Assembly: GCA_003023745.1 (NCBI GenBank)
Contig: PXYV01000029.1
Span: 1-41,721 of the forward strand
Direction of reading: 5' to 3'
DNA from: Sulfobacillus acidophilus
GTDB lineage: Bacteria; Bacillota; Sulfobacillia; Sulfobacillales; Sulfobacillaceae
Length of the DNA: 41,721 nt
Part shown: piece after piece, positions 25,110 to 32,979 of the stretch
How the letters are laid out: each line of letters begins with the position of its first letter
Numbering within the stretch: the stretch's first letter is position 1
Notes under the pieces: generated by a model
Seen by the model: only the letters and a program-made list of their open reading frames with translations
What the model was told of the DNA's origin: nothing
Databases searched by the model: none
Made by a program: the position numbers and the translations under genes

Positions 25110-26312
25110 TTAAACCAATAGTTGATACGGCGCTTCCAAGATGTGTTTAACATCCCGCAGAAATAGTGCGGCCGGCGCACCATCGACAATGCGATGGTCA
25201 AACGTGAGAGCGAGTTCAACATGTCGTGTAAATATCACCCCACCCGATGATTCCCGGGCTACTTTACCGATCCTACCAATTCCTAGAATGGCAGCTTCAG
25301 GGGGATTGATAATCGGTGTAAATGACGTCACATCGTACGCTCCTAGATTACTAATAGAAAAGGTCCCATTCTGCAGATCCGACAAGCGCAATCGATCATG
25401 ACGAGCAGCCTCAGACAGTCGGCTGACTTCAGACGCGACCTCCCTTAAGGACAATTCGGGCACAGAGTGTATCACCGGTGTTATCAATGCGTTCGGCAAA
25501 GCAATAGCAAACCCCACATTAATCTTGGCGTGTTGTTCTGCACTATTTTCTTTCCAGGATGCGTTCATGTACGGGTGACTCAGCAATGCGGTACCAACCA
25601 CTTTGATCATGAGTGCATCCCACGTTAAATGTAGTTGATCACGACGGCCCCACATCCCTTTCAACTCTTCAAATAACTTAAACGCTGAGTCCATTTCTAC
25701 GTCGGCAAAGAGAGTAACCATAGGGACGCTGGACCATGCCTGTATGACCTTTTGAATCGTGGCACGACGGGCTCTGGGAGCCGTATCACTGGTCAGCGAT
25801 TCTCCGCGACCAGGCATAGGTTCGGCCGCATTATAGTTCGTAATATCGCGAGCCACAATCCGCCCTTGCGGACCTGTACCCCTGATGGACGTAACATCGA
25901 CACCTCGTTCAACCGCGAGGCGCCGCGCGGCGGGAGAAATCGGAACGGATGGTGTGGTCACCTTTTCCGACCGCGTCAATAATTGAGGCGCCCTTCCAAG
26001 CTGCTCGGTTGGCAAAGATTCGGGTGACGTCGCCACGATCGGTGGCTCTTGCGTATTCACAGAAGGCATTTCACCGTCGACTTGAATATGGGCGACGACT
26101 GTCCCGACTGGTGCCGTGCGCCCCATCTCCAAGAGGGGGCGTTCTAAAACACCGCTGGCTGGCGACGGTACTTCCACGATAGCCTTATCCGTTTCCAATA
26201 GAAATAGCGGCTCGCCCTTTTCCACGCGATCACCTGATCCCTTAAGCCACTCATGGATCGTCCCCTCGTCCATGGTCAGCCCCATCGTTGGAATGACAAC
26301 TTTAACAGGCAT
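25110..26312 (-). CDS. Dihydrolipoamide acyltransferase E2 (400 aa)
   Basis: Three parts in normal order: an N-terminal lipoyl domain (about residues 2-78) with the lipoyl lysine Lys43 in LETDKAIVEVPS; a Pro/Thr-rich linker; a peripheral subunit-binding domain (about 125-160, SPAARRLAVERGVDV, GTGPQGRIVARDI); and the acyltransferase core (about 185-400) with active-site His373 in FDHRIVDGAP. It accepts the acyl unit from E1 and passes it to CoA. Unlike many AcoC proteins it is not an alpha/beta hydrolase fusion. ATG 26312 follows AAGGAG. No dihydrolipoamide dehydrogenase (E3) gene is in the window, so E3 must be shared from elsewhere. Confidence 0.93.
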   Translation of the reverse strand: MPVKVVIPTMGLTMDEGTIHEWLKGSGDRVEKGEPLFLLETDKAIVEVPSPASGVLERPLLEMGRTAPVGTVVAHIQVDGEMPSVNTQEPPIVATSPESLPTEQLGRAPQLLTRSEKVTTPSVPISPAARRLAVERGVDVTSIRGTGPQGRIVARDITNYNAAEPMPGRGESLTSDTAPRARRATIQKVIQAWSSVPMVTLFADVEMDSAFKLFEELKGMWGRRDQLHLTWDALMIKVVGTALLSHPYMNASWKENSAEQHAKINVGFAIALPNALITPVIHSVPELSLREVASEVSRLSEAARHDRLRLSDLQNGTFSISNLGAYDVTSFTPIINPPEAAILGIGRIGKVARESSGGVIFTRHVELALTFDHRIVDGAPAALFLRDVKHILEAPYQLLV

Positions 26313-26351
26313 AATCTCCTTGTTGGCCCCCTTCGCGGATTCGCAGACGTA

Positions 26352-27512
26352 TTATTTGCTGGCAGGATCCAGTCCCCACGGGAAATTAGACAGGATTTCA
26401 CACCCCGTTTCTGTGACCACAATATTTTTCTCCAAGCGCGCCCCAAAACTTCCACCTTCTCCTTCGTATGCACCTGGCTCTATGGCGAAAACCATTCCGG
26501 GTTCGATGGGGCTGCTATCATAACTCACCAACCGAGGTAGTTCATTGACGGTGGTGCCAATTTGATGTCCCAGATAATGTTGCGGTAAAAATCCGAAGCC
26601 ACTAAGCGTTTGGCGCGCCACTTTTTCCACATCGGCGCAAGTCTGCCCGGGCCCTAGTTCCTTTATGACGGCCTCGAAGGCCGCTTTGGCGGCGGAAAAA
26701 CATGTTATCAAAGATGTTGAAGGAGACGCTGAAAGCACCAAAGTATTGGTTGTATCGGTCCAATAGCCGGATAACCGCACACTCAAGTCAAGGATAACCG
26801 TATCGGCTGGTTGCAATATCCGCGTTGTCGGTCCCCCAGGATAGTTCGGTTTAGCTGTGCGAGGACCAGATACTAATTCGCCACTCACCGTTAGCCGTGC
26901 ACCAACTTCATCCTCCATCCGCTGCACGACATGGTGCCAAAGTTCTAGTTCGGTTATCCCCGGTTTCGCGAAGCTCCGGCACGCCTGTTGTCCAATGTCA
27001 TTAATACGAGCACACTCGCGAATCAATGCGATTTCACTCGGGGTTTTAATCCGACGACATCTAGCTGCCACCTCTGTGATGTTCACTAATCCATCCACCC
27101 CTCGTCGCCGCAAAGACTCTACTACCATGTGAGGCACTCCATCGTCAATGCCTATCCGCACCGATCGGCTAAGCAGACGATTTACCTCCTTCGTGAGGGC
27201 GTCTATGTATTGTTTCTGTGGATCGTACGCGTGATCATTGCTAAACGCTGGATACAGCTTTCGTAACACATGGAGTTCTCGTTGTCCGACTATCCACTCC
27301 TCTGTATTCGCTAGTATGAGTTCACCAGAGTCAGCAGTCTCCGCAAATAATACCGCGGTCATAGGCCCACCGGCCATGGCAACACCAGCCCACTCGGGTC
27401 CCTCAGGAGCGATGCCTGTTACGTACGCGACGTTCTCAGGGCGCCCGAATATGGCAACATCCACTTGTTGTGTCCTCAGAACCTGCTGTAATTTTCTCAC
27501 GGTGTCCCGCAC
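26352..27512 (-). CDS. M24-family aminopeptidase/Xaa-Pro peptidase-like protein (386 aa)
   Basis: Creatinase/prolidase-fold protein: a creatinase N-terminal domain (about residues 1-140) and a pita-bread metallopeptidase domain. The dinuclear metal ligands appear as Asp in ILDLSVRLSG, Asp in YWTDTTNT, His in LGHQIGTTV, Glu in FAIEPGAYEG and Glu in ARLEKNIVVT. Start GTG 27512 is preferred because GAGGAGG lies seven bases upstream and a promoter -10 lies just before the ATG at 27533. It is a cytoplasmic enzyme, possibly an Xaa-Pro peptidase or a hydrolase of an N-substituted amidine or amide. Its role in the catabolic block is unclear. It has its own promoter between gntR and itself. Confidence 0.87.
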   Translation of the reverse strand: MRDTVRKLQQVLRTQQVDVAIFGRPENVAYVTGIAPEGPEWAGVAMAGGPMTAVLFAETADSGELILANTEEWIVGQRELHVLRKLYPAFSNDHAYDPQKQYIDALTKEVNRLLSRSVRIGIDDGVPHMVVESLRRRGVDGLVNITEVAARCRRIKTPSEIALIRECARINDIGQQACRSFAKPGITELELWHHVVQRMEDEVGARLTVSGELVSGPRTAKPNYPGGPTTRILQPADTVILDLSVRLSGYWTDTTNTLVLSASPSTSLITCFSAAKAAFEAVIKELGPGQTCADVEKVARQTLSGFGFLPQHYLGHQIGTTVNELPRLVSYDSSPIEPGMVFAIEPGAYEGEGGSFGARLEKNIVVTETGCEILSNFPWGLDPASK

Positions 27513-27536
27513 GATCGATCCTCCTCGCGTCATTAG

Positions 27537-27564
27537 TTTAAATTATCATATCGTTAACCGTCAA
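27537..27564 (-). promoter_or_regulatory. Promoter of the M24-E2-E1 gene series
   Basis: On the minus strand TTGACG (27564-27559) and TTTAAA (27542-27537) are 16 bases apart. Transcription would start near 27530, 18 bases before the GTG at 27512. A pseudo-palindrome overlaps the -35. Confidence 0.45.
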
Positions 27565-27565
27565 C
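27553..27565. promoter_or_regulatory. 13-bp pseudo-palindrome, operator candidate A
   Basis: GTTAACCGTCAAC has five of six pairs symmetric around a central base. It overlaps the -35 of the M24 promoter and lies about 50 bases beyond the 3' end of the GntR regulator gene. A related 13-mer overlaps the promoter of the ABC transporter (36585-36597; 10 of 13 identical). Confidence 0.45.
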
Positions 27566-27617
27566 AAATAGCAGCTACATTACTCCTGCATGCTATTAGG
27601 GACCTATAACGTCATGA

Positions 27618-28295
27618 CTAATGCTCAGCCTGGCTTACATACTGTTCCATTAGCGTTTTTGCAAAGTCTAGATGCCCCTTTAAAATCTGGGATACTGCGG
27701 TATCCCCATTGTCAAGAGCCTGAACGATCTTGGTGTGACCATCAATGATGTCGGATGTGACCCACAGACTATTGGTTAGTTTCAACATTCCGGCGACCAC
27801 CGGCCCCAATGTCTCCCACAGCCGCAACAAAAAATGATTACTAGCCAATCGCACCAATTGGTGATGAAATTGCACATCAAGAATACTCACTTGGGATGAG
27901 TCGTCAGCCGCTTCCGCCATTAAATTTGTAATTGATTGGAGAGACTGCAAGTCCCGCACTGGCCGAGTGAGAAGCGTCTCACAGGCCATGTTTTCCAACT
28001 GGTAACGTACGGCGTAAAAATCAACGATATCGGACGAAGACAAGCCGACTACTTCTGTTCCACCCCTAGACAAGGAAAGTACCAATCCTTCTTGCTCCAG
28101 CACGAATAACGCATCCCGAACAGGCCCTCGGCTGACATTGAATTCGGCAGCCAATTCTTGCTCTACCAAGCGTTCGCCATGTTTACGTTGCCCACTCAAT
28201 ACTTGATAACGAAGTTGTTCAAGCACATACGTCGTAAATTGGCTGCGGCGTACTGTGGGTGGTATGATGGGACTGGACCACGGCGTTGACTTCAT
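27618..28295 (-). CDS. GntR/FadR-family transcriptional regulator (225 aa)
   Basis: N-terminal winged helix (about residues 20-85: LEQLRYQVLSGQ, ERLVEQELAAEFNVSRGPVRDALFVLEQEGLV), followed by an all-helical FCD effector domain (about 95-215) with the Asp/His pattern of metal-dependent members (DVQFHHQLVRLASNHFL). FCD regulators usually sense small organic or sugar acids and act as repressors of the adjoining catabolic genes. ATG 28295 follows GAGGAGG, only 14 bases after the GH36 gene, so it is co-transcribed with the transporter and glycosidases. It is the probable regulator of this whole block through the two pseudo-palindromes at 27553 and 36585. Confidence 0.9.
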   Translation of the reverse strand: MKSTPWSSPIIPPTVRRSQFTTYVLEQLRYQVLSGQRKHGERLVEQELAAEFNVSRGPVRDALFVLEQEGLVLSLSRGGTEVVGLSSSDIVDFYAVRYQLENMACETLLTRPVRDLQSLQSITNLMAEAADDSSQVSILDVQFHHQLVRLASNHFLLRLWETLGPVVAGMLKLTNSLWVTSDIIDGHTKIVQALDNGDTAVSQILKGHLDFAKTLMEQYVSQAEH

Positions 28296-28309
28296 AATAA
28301 CCTCCTCTA

Positions 28310-30478
28310 TTACAGTGCCTCGACTAAAATGAGTTCCGATGTTAACGGCCCTTCTAATCGAATCACAAGACCCGCATGCGACAAATCTCGACCCGAAATT
28401 TCGACGCTTTCATTGGTTGTATCCCATGTGACCCGATATTGACATGAAAGACTCACACCTCGCAATCGTACCGTAATGTTGTCGTTAGTTGGATTTCCAA
28501 GACGGAAGATGCCCACTATCCCCCGACTCTTGTCGGTTGCCATCATTTCCAACACCCCCCATCCTCGGGGTTCAGCCCCCATCAGAATCGGGGTGTGATG
28601 ATAAATCCTACTCGTATGAATGAATGGCCGCACGAACGTTTTATACAGTTCGACCATATGCTGGACTCGCGCCAATTGGACAGGGTTGGGAATACTCCCA
28701 ACCGGATTAAACTGGCCCAGTGTTGGACGACCAAACAGACACAGCCGTGCTTGAAAATCAATATGGCCAGCGGTATGGCCACTCTGTCCTGCAATCAGCC
28801 GATCCACGTATTCGGGGGGTAACGCCATCGTCATGCCATTCGTGATGCTAAACGAGCGAGGCGCCACTTGCCAATCAGTGACCCACGTATGAGAAAAGTG
28901 GCGCACCATCCCCAAGTCGGTTCGTCCGCCACCGCTGGCACAACTCTCAAAGATGACATCCGGAAATTGCTGGCGCAAATCCTCAAACAAACGATCAACC
29001 TGCTCATAATACCGCCAATAGTTATTTTCTACGTAGCCCTGACGCGAAGTACATCCCCCGGACCGGATGTCTCCCACATTATAGTCGAGTCGAAAGAAAT
29101 CCAGCTGGTAGTCGCTGATGACGCGGACTATTTCGTTTCGCACCCAGTCTGCAACTTCTGAGTTTCCCAAATCCAATAGGACCGAGTTTCCGCGCACATG
29201 GTTGCCATCGTAGCCTTTCATAACCCAATCGGGATGATCTTGCAACACCGCGCTTGCGGGCCCAATTCGTTCCGGTTCCATCCATAGACCGAACAGCAAC
29301 CCCAAGGCATGTGCTCGCTCTCGAATAGGTCCTATTCCCCTAGGATAGCGCTCCACATCCACAATCCAATCTCCAACTCGAACATTCCACTCGGACTCTC
29401 GTTCGGGTGGAGTATACCAACCCGCATCGATAAAAAACACCTCGGCACCTAGCATAGCCGCGAGTTCCATCTGGTGAAAAACCGAGGACTCGCTCATGTC
29501 CAGTTCCGGCCCAATCCCAGACTCGATCCAAGCTCTCCGCCCGCGGGCAACAGGTGCGTTAAACACCGATGCCCGGATGTGGTCGTGCATTGCCTGAACG
29601 CCCTCATCCAATCCCCCAAAAACAATACCAAGATGAACTTCGGGCGTGCGCACGGTCTCTTCTCGATCTAAGACGCGTAGCGGGGCTGGGGCGTCAGGAC
29701 CAATCGCCAATGCCAGATGTGCTGTGTGGTCGTCAGTGCCATATATGTCACAATTAACATCAAATGAAAAACTGTAGCCACCCTGCCAGGCTAACTGCCC
29801 AACAAACATTTCTCCGGTCGCGTTGTTTCGAAGAAAGAAACAGGGGTGCCTGAAACGGTCGCGAAGATATCGACCCGAGATAGTCGTGGTGGCGTTCGCC
29901 AGGTCCAGCCACTGAAACCTGCCCTCATTGCCCCAGTGTTCATCCTCCATATATCCCAGCGAGTACAATGCCGCATCAGCGGGTAACCGAGAGCGCCAGC
30001 GCTTTGTTGACTGCATACCCCCACTCCATGAGCACACCGAGCTAATTGCCGCCTCACGTTGTTGATGATTGACTATCTCGAGCCATCGCGAGATTATGGG
30101 CGAACCGTCTAACATAGTATGAACGCGTACGCTGATAGCCCTTACCGCATGGTGCAGATTTAATATGGTATGTAAACTTCCATCTTTTTCTGATTGCTCG
30201 AACTCGCCTTTTACCCAGTGAGAGGTCAGCATCTGTCCATCGACATTCAGTTGAAACGCATGAGGTTGAGCAAATTTGACGGGATCTACAAACGGTGCGG
30301 CCGGCTTGGTAATCACGTCACTCAAGTAGCCCGCCGCGTTCCACCCAAGGCTGACATACTGACCGTCTATCAGGGCTTCCTCATACACCGCTAACCCCGT
30401 GCGAAATCTAATTCCAAACTGATACTTTCCTCCACCATCGACGGTAACATCGAAAAAATTCGTGTTCGTGCCTGCCAC
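28310..30478 (-). CDS. GH36 alpha-galactosidase, cytoplasmic (722 aa)
   Basis: Retaining alpha-galactosidase that removes terminal alpha-galactosyl units from melibiose/raffinose-type sugars. The N-terminal beta-sandwich spans about residues 1-310, followed by the TIM barrel. GLLFGLWMEPERIG, the nucleophile Asp in FFRLDYNVGD (about 465), ESCASGGGRTDLGM and the acid/base Asp in HTWVTDW (about 535) are all conserved. A beta-sandwich C-terminal domain follows. No signal peptide, so the enzyme acts on imported sugar. GTG 30478 follows GAAGGGAATG. It lies between a Tat-exported paralogue upstream and the GntR gene. Length agrees with GH36 family members. Confidence 0.93.
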   Translation of the reverse strand: MAGTNTNFFDVTVDGGGKYQFGIRFRTGLAVYEEALIDGQYVSLGWNAAGYLSDVITKPAAPFVDPVKFAQPHAFQLNVDGQMLTSHWVKGEFEQSEKDGSLHTILNLHHAVRAISVRVHTMLDGSPIISRWLEIVNHQQREAAISSVCSWSGGMQSTKRWRSRLPADAALYSLGYMEDEHWGNEGRFQWLDLANATTTISGRYLRDRFRHPCFFLRNNATGEMFVGQLAWQGGYSFSFDVNCDIYGTDDHTAHLALAIGPDAPAPLRVLDREETVRTPEVHLGIVFGGLDEGVQAMHDHIRASVFNAPVARGRRAWIESGIGPELDMSESSVFHQMELAAMLGAEVFFIDAGWYTPPERESEWNVRVGDWIVDVERYPRGIGPIRERAHALGLLFGLWMEPERIGPASAVLQDHPDWVMKGYDGNHVRGNSVLLDLGNSEVADWVRNEIVRVISDYQLDFFRLDYNVGDIRSGGCTSRQGYVENNYWRYYEQVDRLFEDLRQQFPDVIFESCASGGGRTDLGMVRHFSHTWVTDWQVAPRSFSITNGMTMALPPEYVDRLIAGQSGHTAGHIDFQARLCLFGRPTLGQFNPVGSIPNPVQLARVQHMVELYKTFVRPFIHTSRIYHHTPILMGAEPRGWGVLEMMATDKSRGIVGIFRLGNPTNDNITVRLRGVSLSCQYRVTWDTTNESVEISGRDLSHAGLVIRLEGPLTSELILVEAL

Positions 30479-30509
30479 ACTTAATCATTCCCTTCTACAC
30501 TGGGAACAA

Positions 30510-30527
30510 GTGTATTTTGATAAACAC
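30510..30527. promoter_or_regulatory. Imperfect inverted repeat between the two GH36 genes
   Basis: GTGTATTTTGATAAACAC has GTGT/ACAC arms and an A+T-rich centre. It lies in the 104-base gap upstream of the cytoplasmic alpha-galactosidase gene. On the minus strand a TTGACG lies about 40 bases further upstream, but no good -10 is spaced to it. Possible regulator site. Confidence 0.25.
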
Positions 30528-30582
30528 GTCCCCATATACTGTCACTCACTGCTTCGTATCCGTCAATTGCGGGCTACTCGCA

Positions 30583-32838
30583 TTACAAGCGAACGTAGCG
30601 AATAGTGGTGGCAGAGCCAGTTGTCGGCAAGTTCACCACGAGTCCGCCTTGCTGCAATTGCGATCCACTAGCTATCCATGAACTTTGCGTTGCGTAATCG
30701 TAGAGTCGATAGTTGGCGTGCAGACTTAGGCCATGCAACGTCAACCGCATCGTTGATTGCGGACAAGTCCCGCGTCGGAACGCCTGGACAAAGCCCGTCC
30801 CAGTCGTTGATTGATTAAATTGCCACGCCATCCAGACACTGGTGTCCTCTGGAGGCGCAAACGCGGTTAACGGATAATAGTCCCCAAAATAATTCGGCGC
30901 AATATCGATCCACTCGAAACTCATGGCACGTAATACATTCCAATTCTCCGTCACCGCACTTGGAACCTGAACAATCTCCTGAAATGAAGGTGCCATCGCG
31001 CTTCTGGCATTATATTCATTAGTGCCTTTGCCGGAAAAACTCTGAATTAGCACCTGATCGCCAGTCATCGGTAGCCACGCTGACACTCCAAATGTCATGC
31101 CTTGATTGGATTCCGCCACATTCGAATAGTCACTACGCCACAAATTAATGGCATACCCCATAGAGTCGATATCTAAACGACGACCGCCGCTGGCACAGCA
31201 GTCAATTAAAAGTCCGGGATGTTTAGCTAGCAATGCACCCCAATACTCAAGATGACCCGTCACATACTGAATTTGCGTGATACCACGTCGGCCTGGAGGG
31301 TCGTTAAATTGCCAGTATGGTAATGGATCAATATTGTAGTCCTCACGATACACGTCCACTTTTTGGGTAGTAATTAACGCCCCAAAGTGCTCAACAGCCC
31401 AATTCACCACTTCTTCTTTCCCAAAATCTAACAAGCGAGCCTGCCCACTGTACTCAGAAAGTCCGGGAGGTGGTTTTAGCAACCAACTTGACCGACGATC
31501 ATATAACCATGTTCCAGGCATTACCCGCTCTGGCTCAAACCACAGTATCGACCCCATACCTAGATCCTTCGCTCGTTGGAATATAGGGCTCAAGCCGTGC
31601 GGAAACCGCGTAGGGCTAGGAGTCCATGTCCCTACGGATACCCATGTGATAGGTCCTGGTGGAGTTTCATACCATCCCGCATCAATCCACCAGTAGTTGT
31701 GCACGCCTCCAGTGCTTGGAGTATCGTGTTCTGCACCGTACGCATTCAGCCAACTTAATTCGTTGGCCTGATCGTCAGTCCCATCAGGCCCTCCCTGCTC
31801 GGAAAAAAACCCATTGGCTACCGCCGGGCACAGAGGATCTGGAAGTTTTCCCTGCTTGCGCGGTAGATGATATTGTATAAACCACTGTCGCCACTGATTT
31901 TGTGCGTCTATCCACCCCGCCGTATTCCCTGGCACCTTCTCCCATGGCATCACAACGATCCGGGGTGTCCGTATCGTTTCGCCCGGCGCTAACCACAATT
32001 CTGCCAAGTCCGTCGAGAATATATCTTGGCCGTTAGTCAGTAACGTACCATCTACCTGACTCATTCCCCCGTACAACCGCAATGTATCCGCTCGCAGGCG
32101 CTCGACTTGCATGACCCACTGACCAGGCCAGCCCAAGGCTACAATCATTCCTCCGGAACTCCAGTCTACATTGAGGTAGGGCCAGCCACCCAAAATATTG
32201 GTCCCACTTAAGTCGGAATTATGATATCCATTACTCGACCTCCCGCCGCTAGTTGAAAACACGCGAAAGCTGTTCGGCACCAGTGGAATCTCATACGGTG
32301 CAAAGTCCGTCGGCTGATCGTGGCTACCATTGTTCGAGTGAATAATCCACCCATTCCGCGAAAGGCCAGACACGTTCCAATCCAAAGCCAGGATTTGTGA
32401 AAGCACCGCTGTTCGCGTTTTACCTCGATTCGCAAAGTATATGATCCAATCTGATGTCGGAAATCCTGCATATTGGGAAGCAACCCACTGCACCTCAAGA
32501 TGCGTGACTGGATCGGTCCACCGGATGGTAGTTGTTTGCACTCCTTCGCGTGTTTGACTGGTCAGAACTTCCTTCGGCCACTTCGTCAACAACGTGTCAG
32601 AGGACTGATTCCCGTATAGGAATGAAAACGGGGGCGAGTTGATAAAAGCTTGGATGGTCTGGCCACCGATTGACCGAGAACGCAAACTCTTGGCTAAAGC
32701 CGATGAAAATGGCAACGATGATGCAAAAATCGCCGCACCACTCCCTGCACCCCATTTCAGCACTTGACGCCTCGTCATGCCGTGACGACCCCGCTTCGGC
32801 TCGGCTCCATCGCGTTCATCCTGAGAATCCAATTTCAC
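30583..32838 (-). CDS. GH36-like alpha-galactosidase with Tat signal (751 aa)
   Basis: The N-terminus has a twin-arginine export signal: positively charged start, MTRRQVLKWGAG and a hydrophobic stretch ending near SALAKS (about residue 50). The mature enzyme should act outside the membrane. The glycosidase part keeps GH36 hallmarks: MGSILWFEPERVMPG, nucleophile Asp in VYREDYNIDP (about 500), DCCASGGRRLDIDSM and acid/base Asp in NLWRSDYS (about 570). Start GTG 32838 follows GAGGGGG. It is only distantly like the cytoplasmic neighbour, so a recent tandem duplication is unlikely. Tat export suggests folding in the cytoplasm before secretion, sensible for an enzyme released into acid. It probably trims extracellular alpha-galactosides for the ABC importer. 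Confidence 0.88.
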   Translation of the reverse strand: MKLDSQDERDGAEPKRGRHGMTRRQVLKWGAGSGAAIFASSLPFSSALAKSLRSRSIGGQTIQAFINSPPFSFLYGNQSSDTLLTKWPKEVLTSQTREGVQTTTIRWTDPVTHLEVQWVASQYAGFPTSDWIIYFANRGKTRTAVLSQILALDWNVSGLSRNGWIIHSNNGSHDQPTDFAPYEIPLVPNSFRVFSTSGGRSSNGYHNSDLSGTNILGGWPYLNVDWSSGGMIVALGWPGQWVMQVERLRADTLRLYGGMSQVDGTLLTNGQDIFSTDLAELWLAPGETIRTPRIVVMPWEKVPGNTAGWIDAQNQWRQWFIQYHLPRKQGKLPDPLCPAVANGFFSEQGGPDGTDDQANELSWLNAYGAEHDTPSTGGVHNYWWIDAGWYETPPGPITWVSVGTWTPSPTRFPHGLSPIFQRAKDLGMGSILWFEPERVMPGTWLYDRRSSWLLKPPPGLSEYSGQARLLDFGKEEVVNWAVEHFGALITTQKVDVYREDYNIDPLPYWQFNDPPGRRGITQIQYVTGHLEYWGALLAKHPGLLIDCCASGGRRLDIDSMGYAINLWRSDYSNVAESNQGMTFGVSAWLPMTGDQVLIQSFSGKGTNEYNARSAMAPSFQEIVQVPSAVTENWNVLRAMSFEWIDIAPNYFGDYYPLTAFAPPEDTSVWMAWQFNQSTTGTGFVQAFRRGTCPQSTMRLTLHGLSLHANYRLYDYATQSSWIASGSQLQQGGLVVNLPTTGSATTIRYVRL

Positions 32839-32979
32839 ATCGCCCCCTCGTTCAACTTGAGATTACTGTTGACTGGTCCACGGTCCTCCGAGTCCGTCCA
32901 ACCCCGCTATTACAGGTTGGCGAGCAGAAATGCCCATTGCACCCTACGTTGGCTCATTTCCACTCGCCACAAGCCTATA

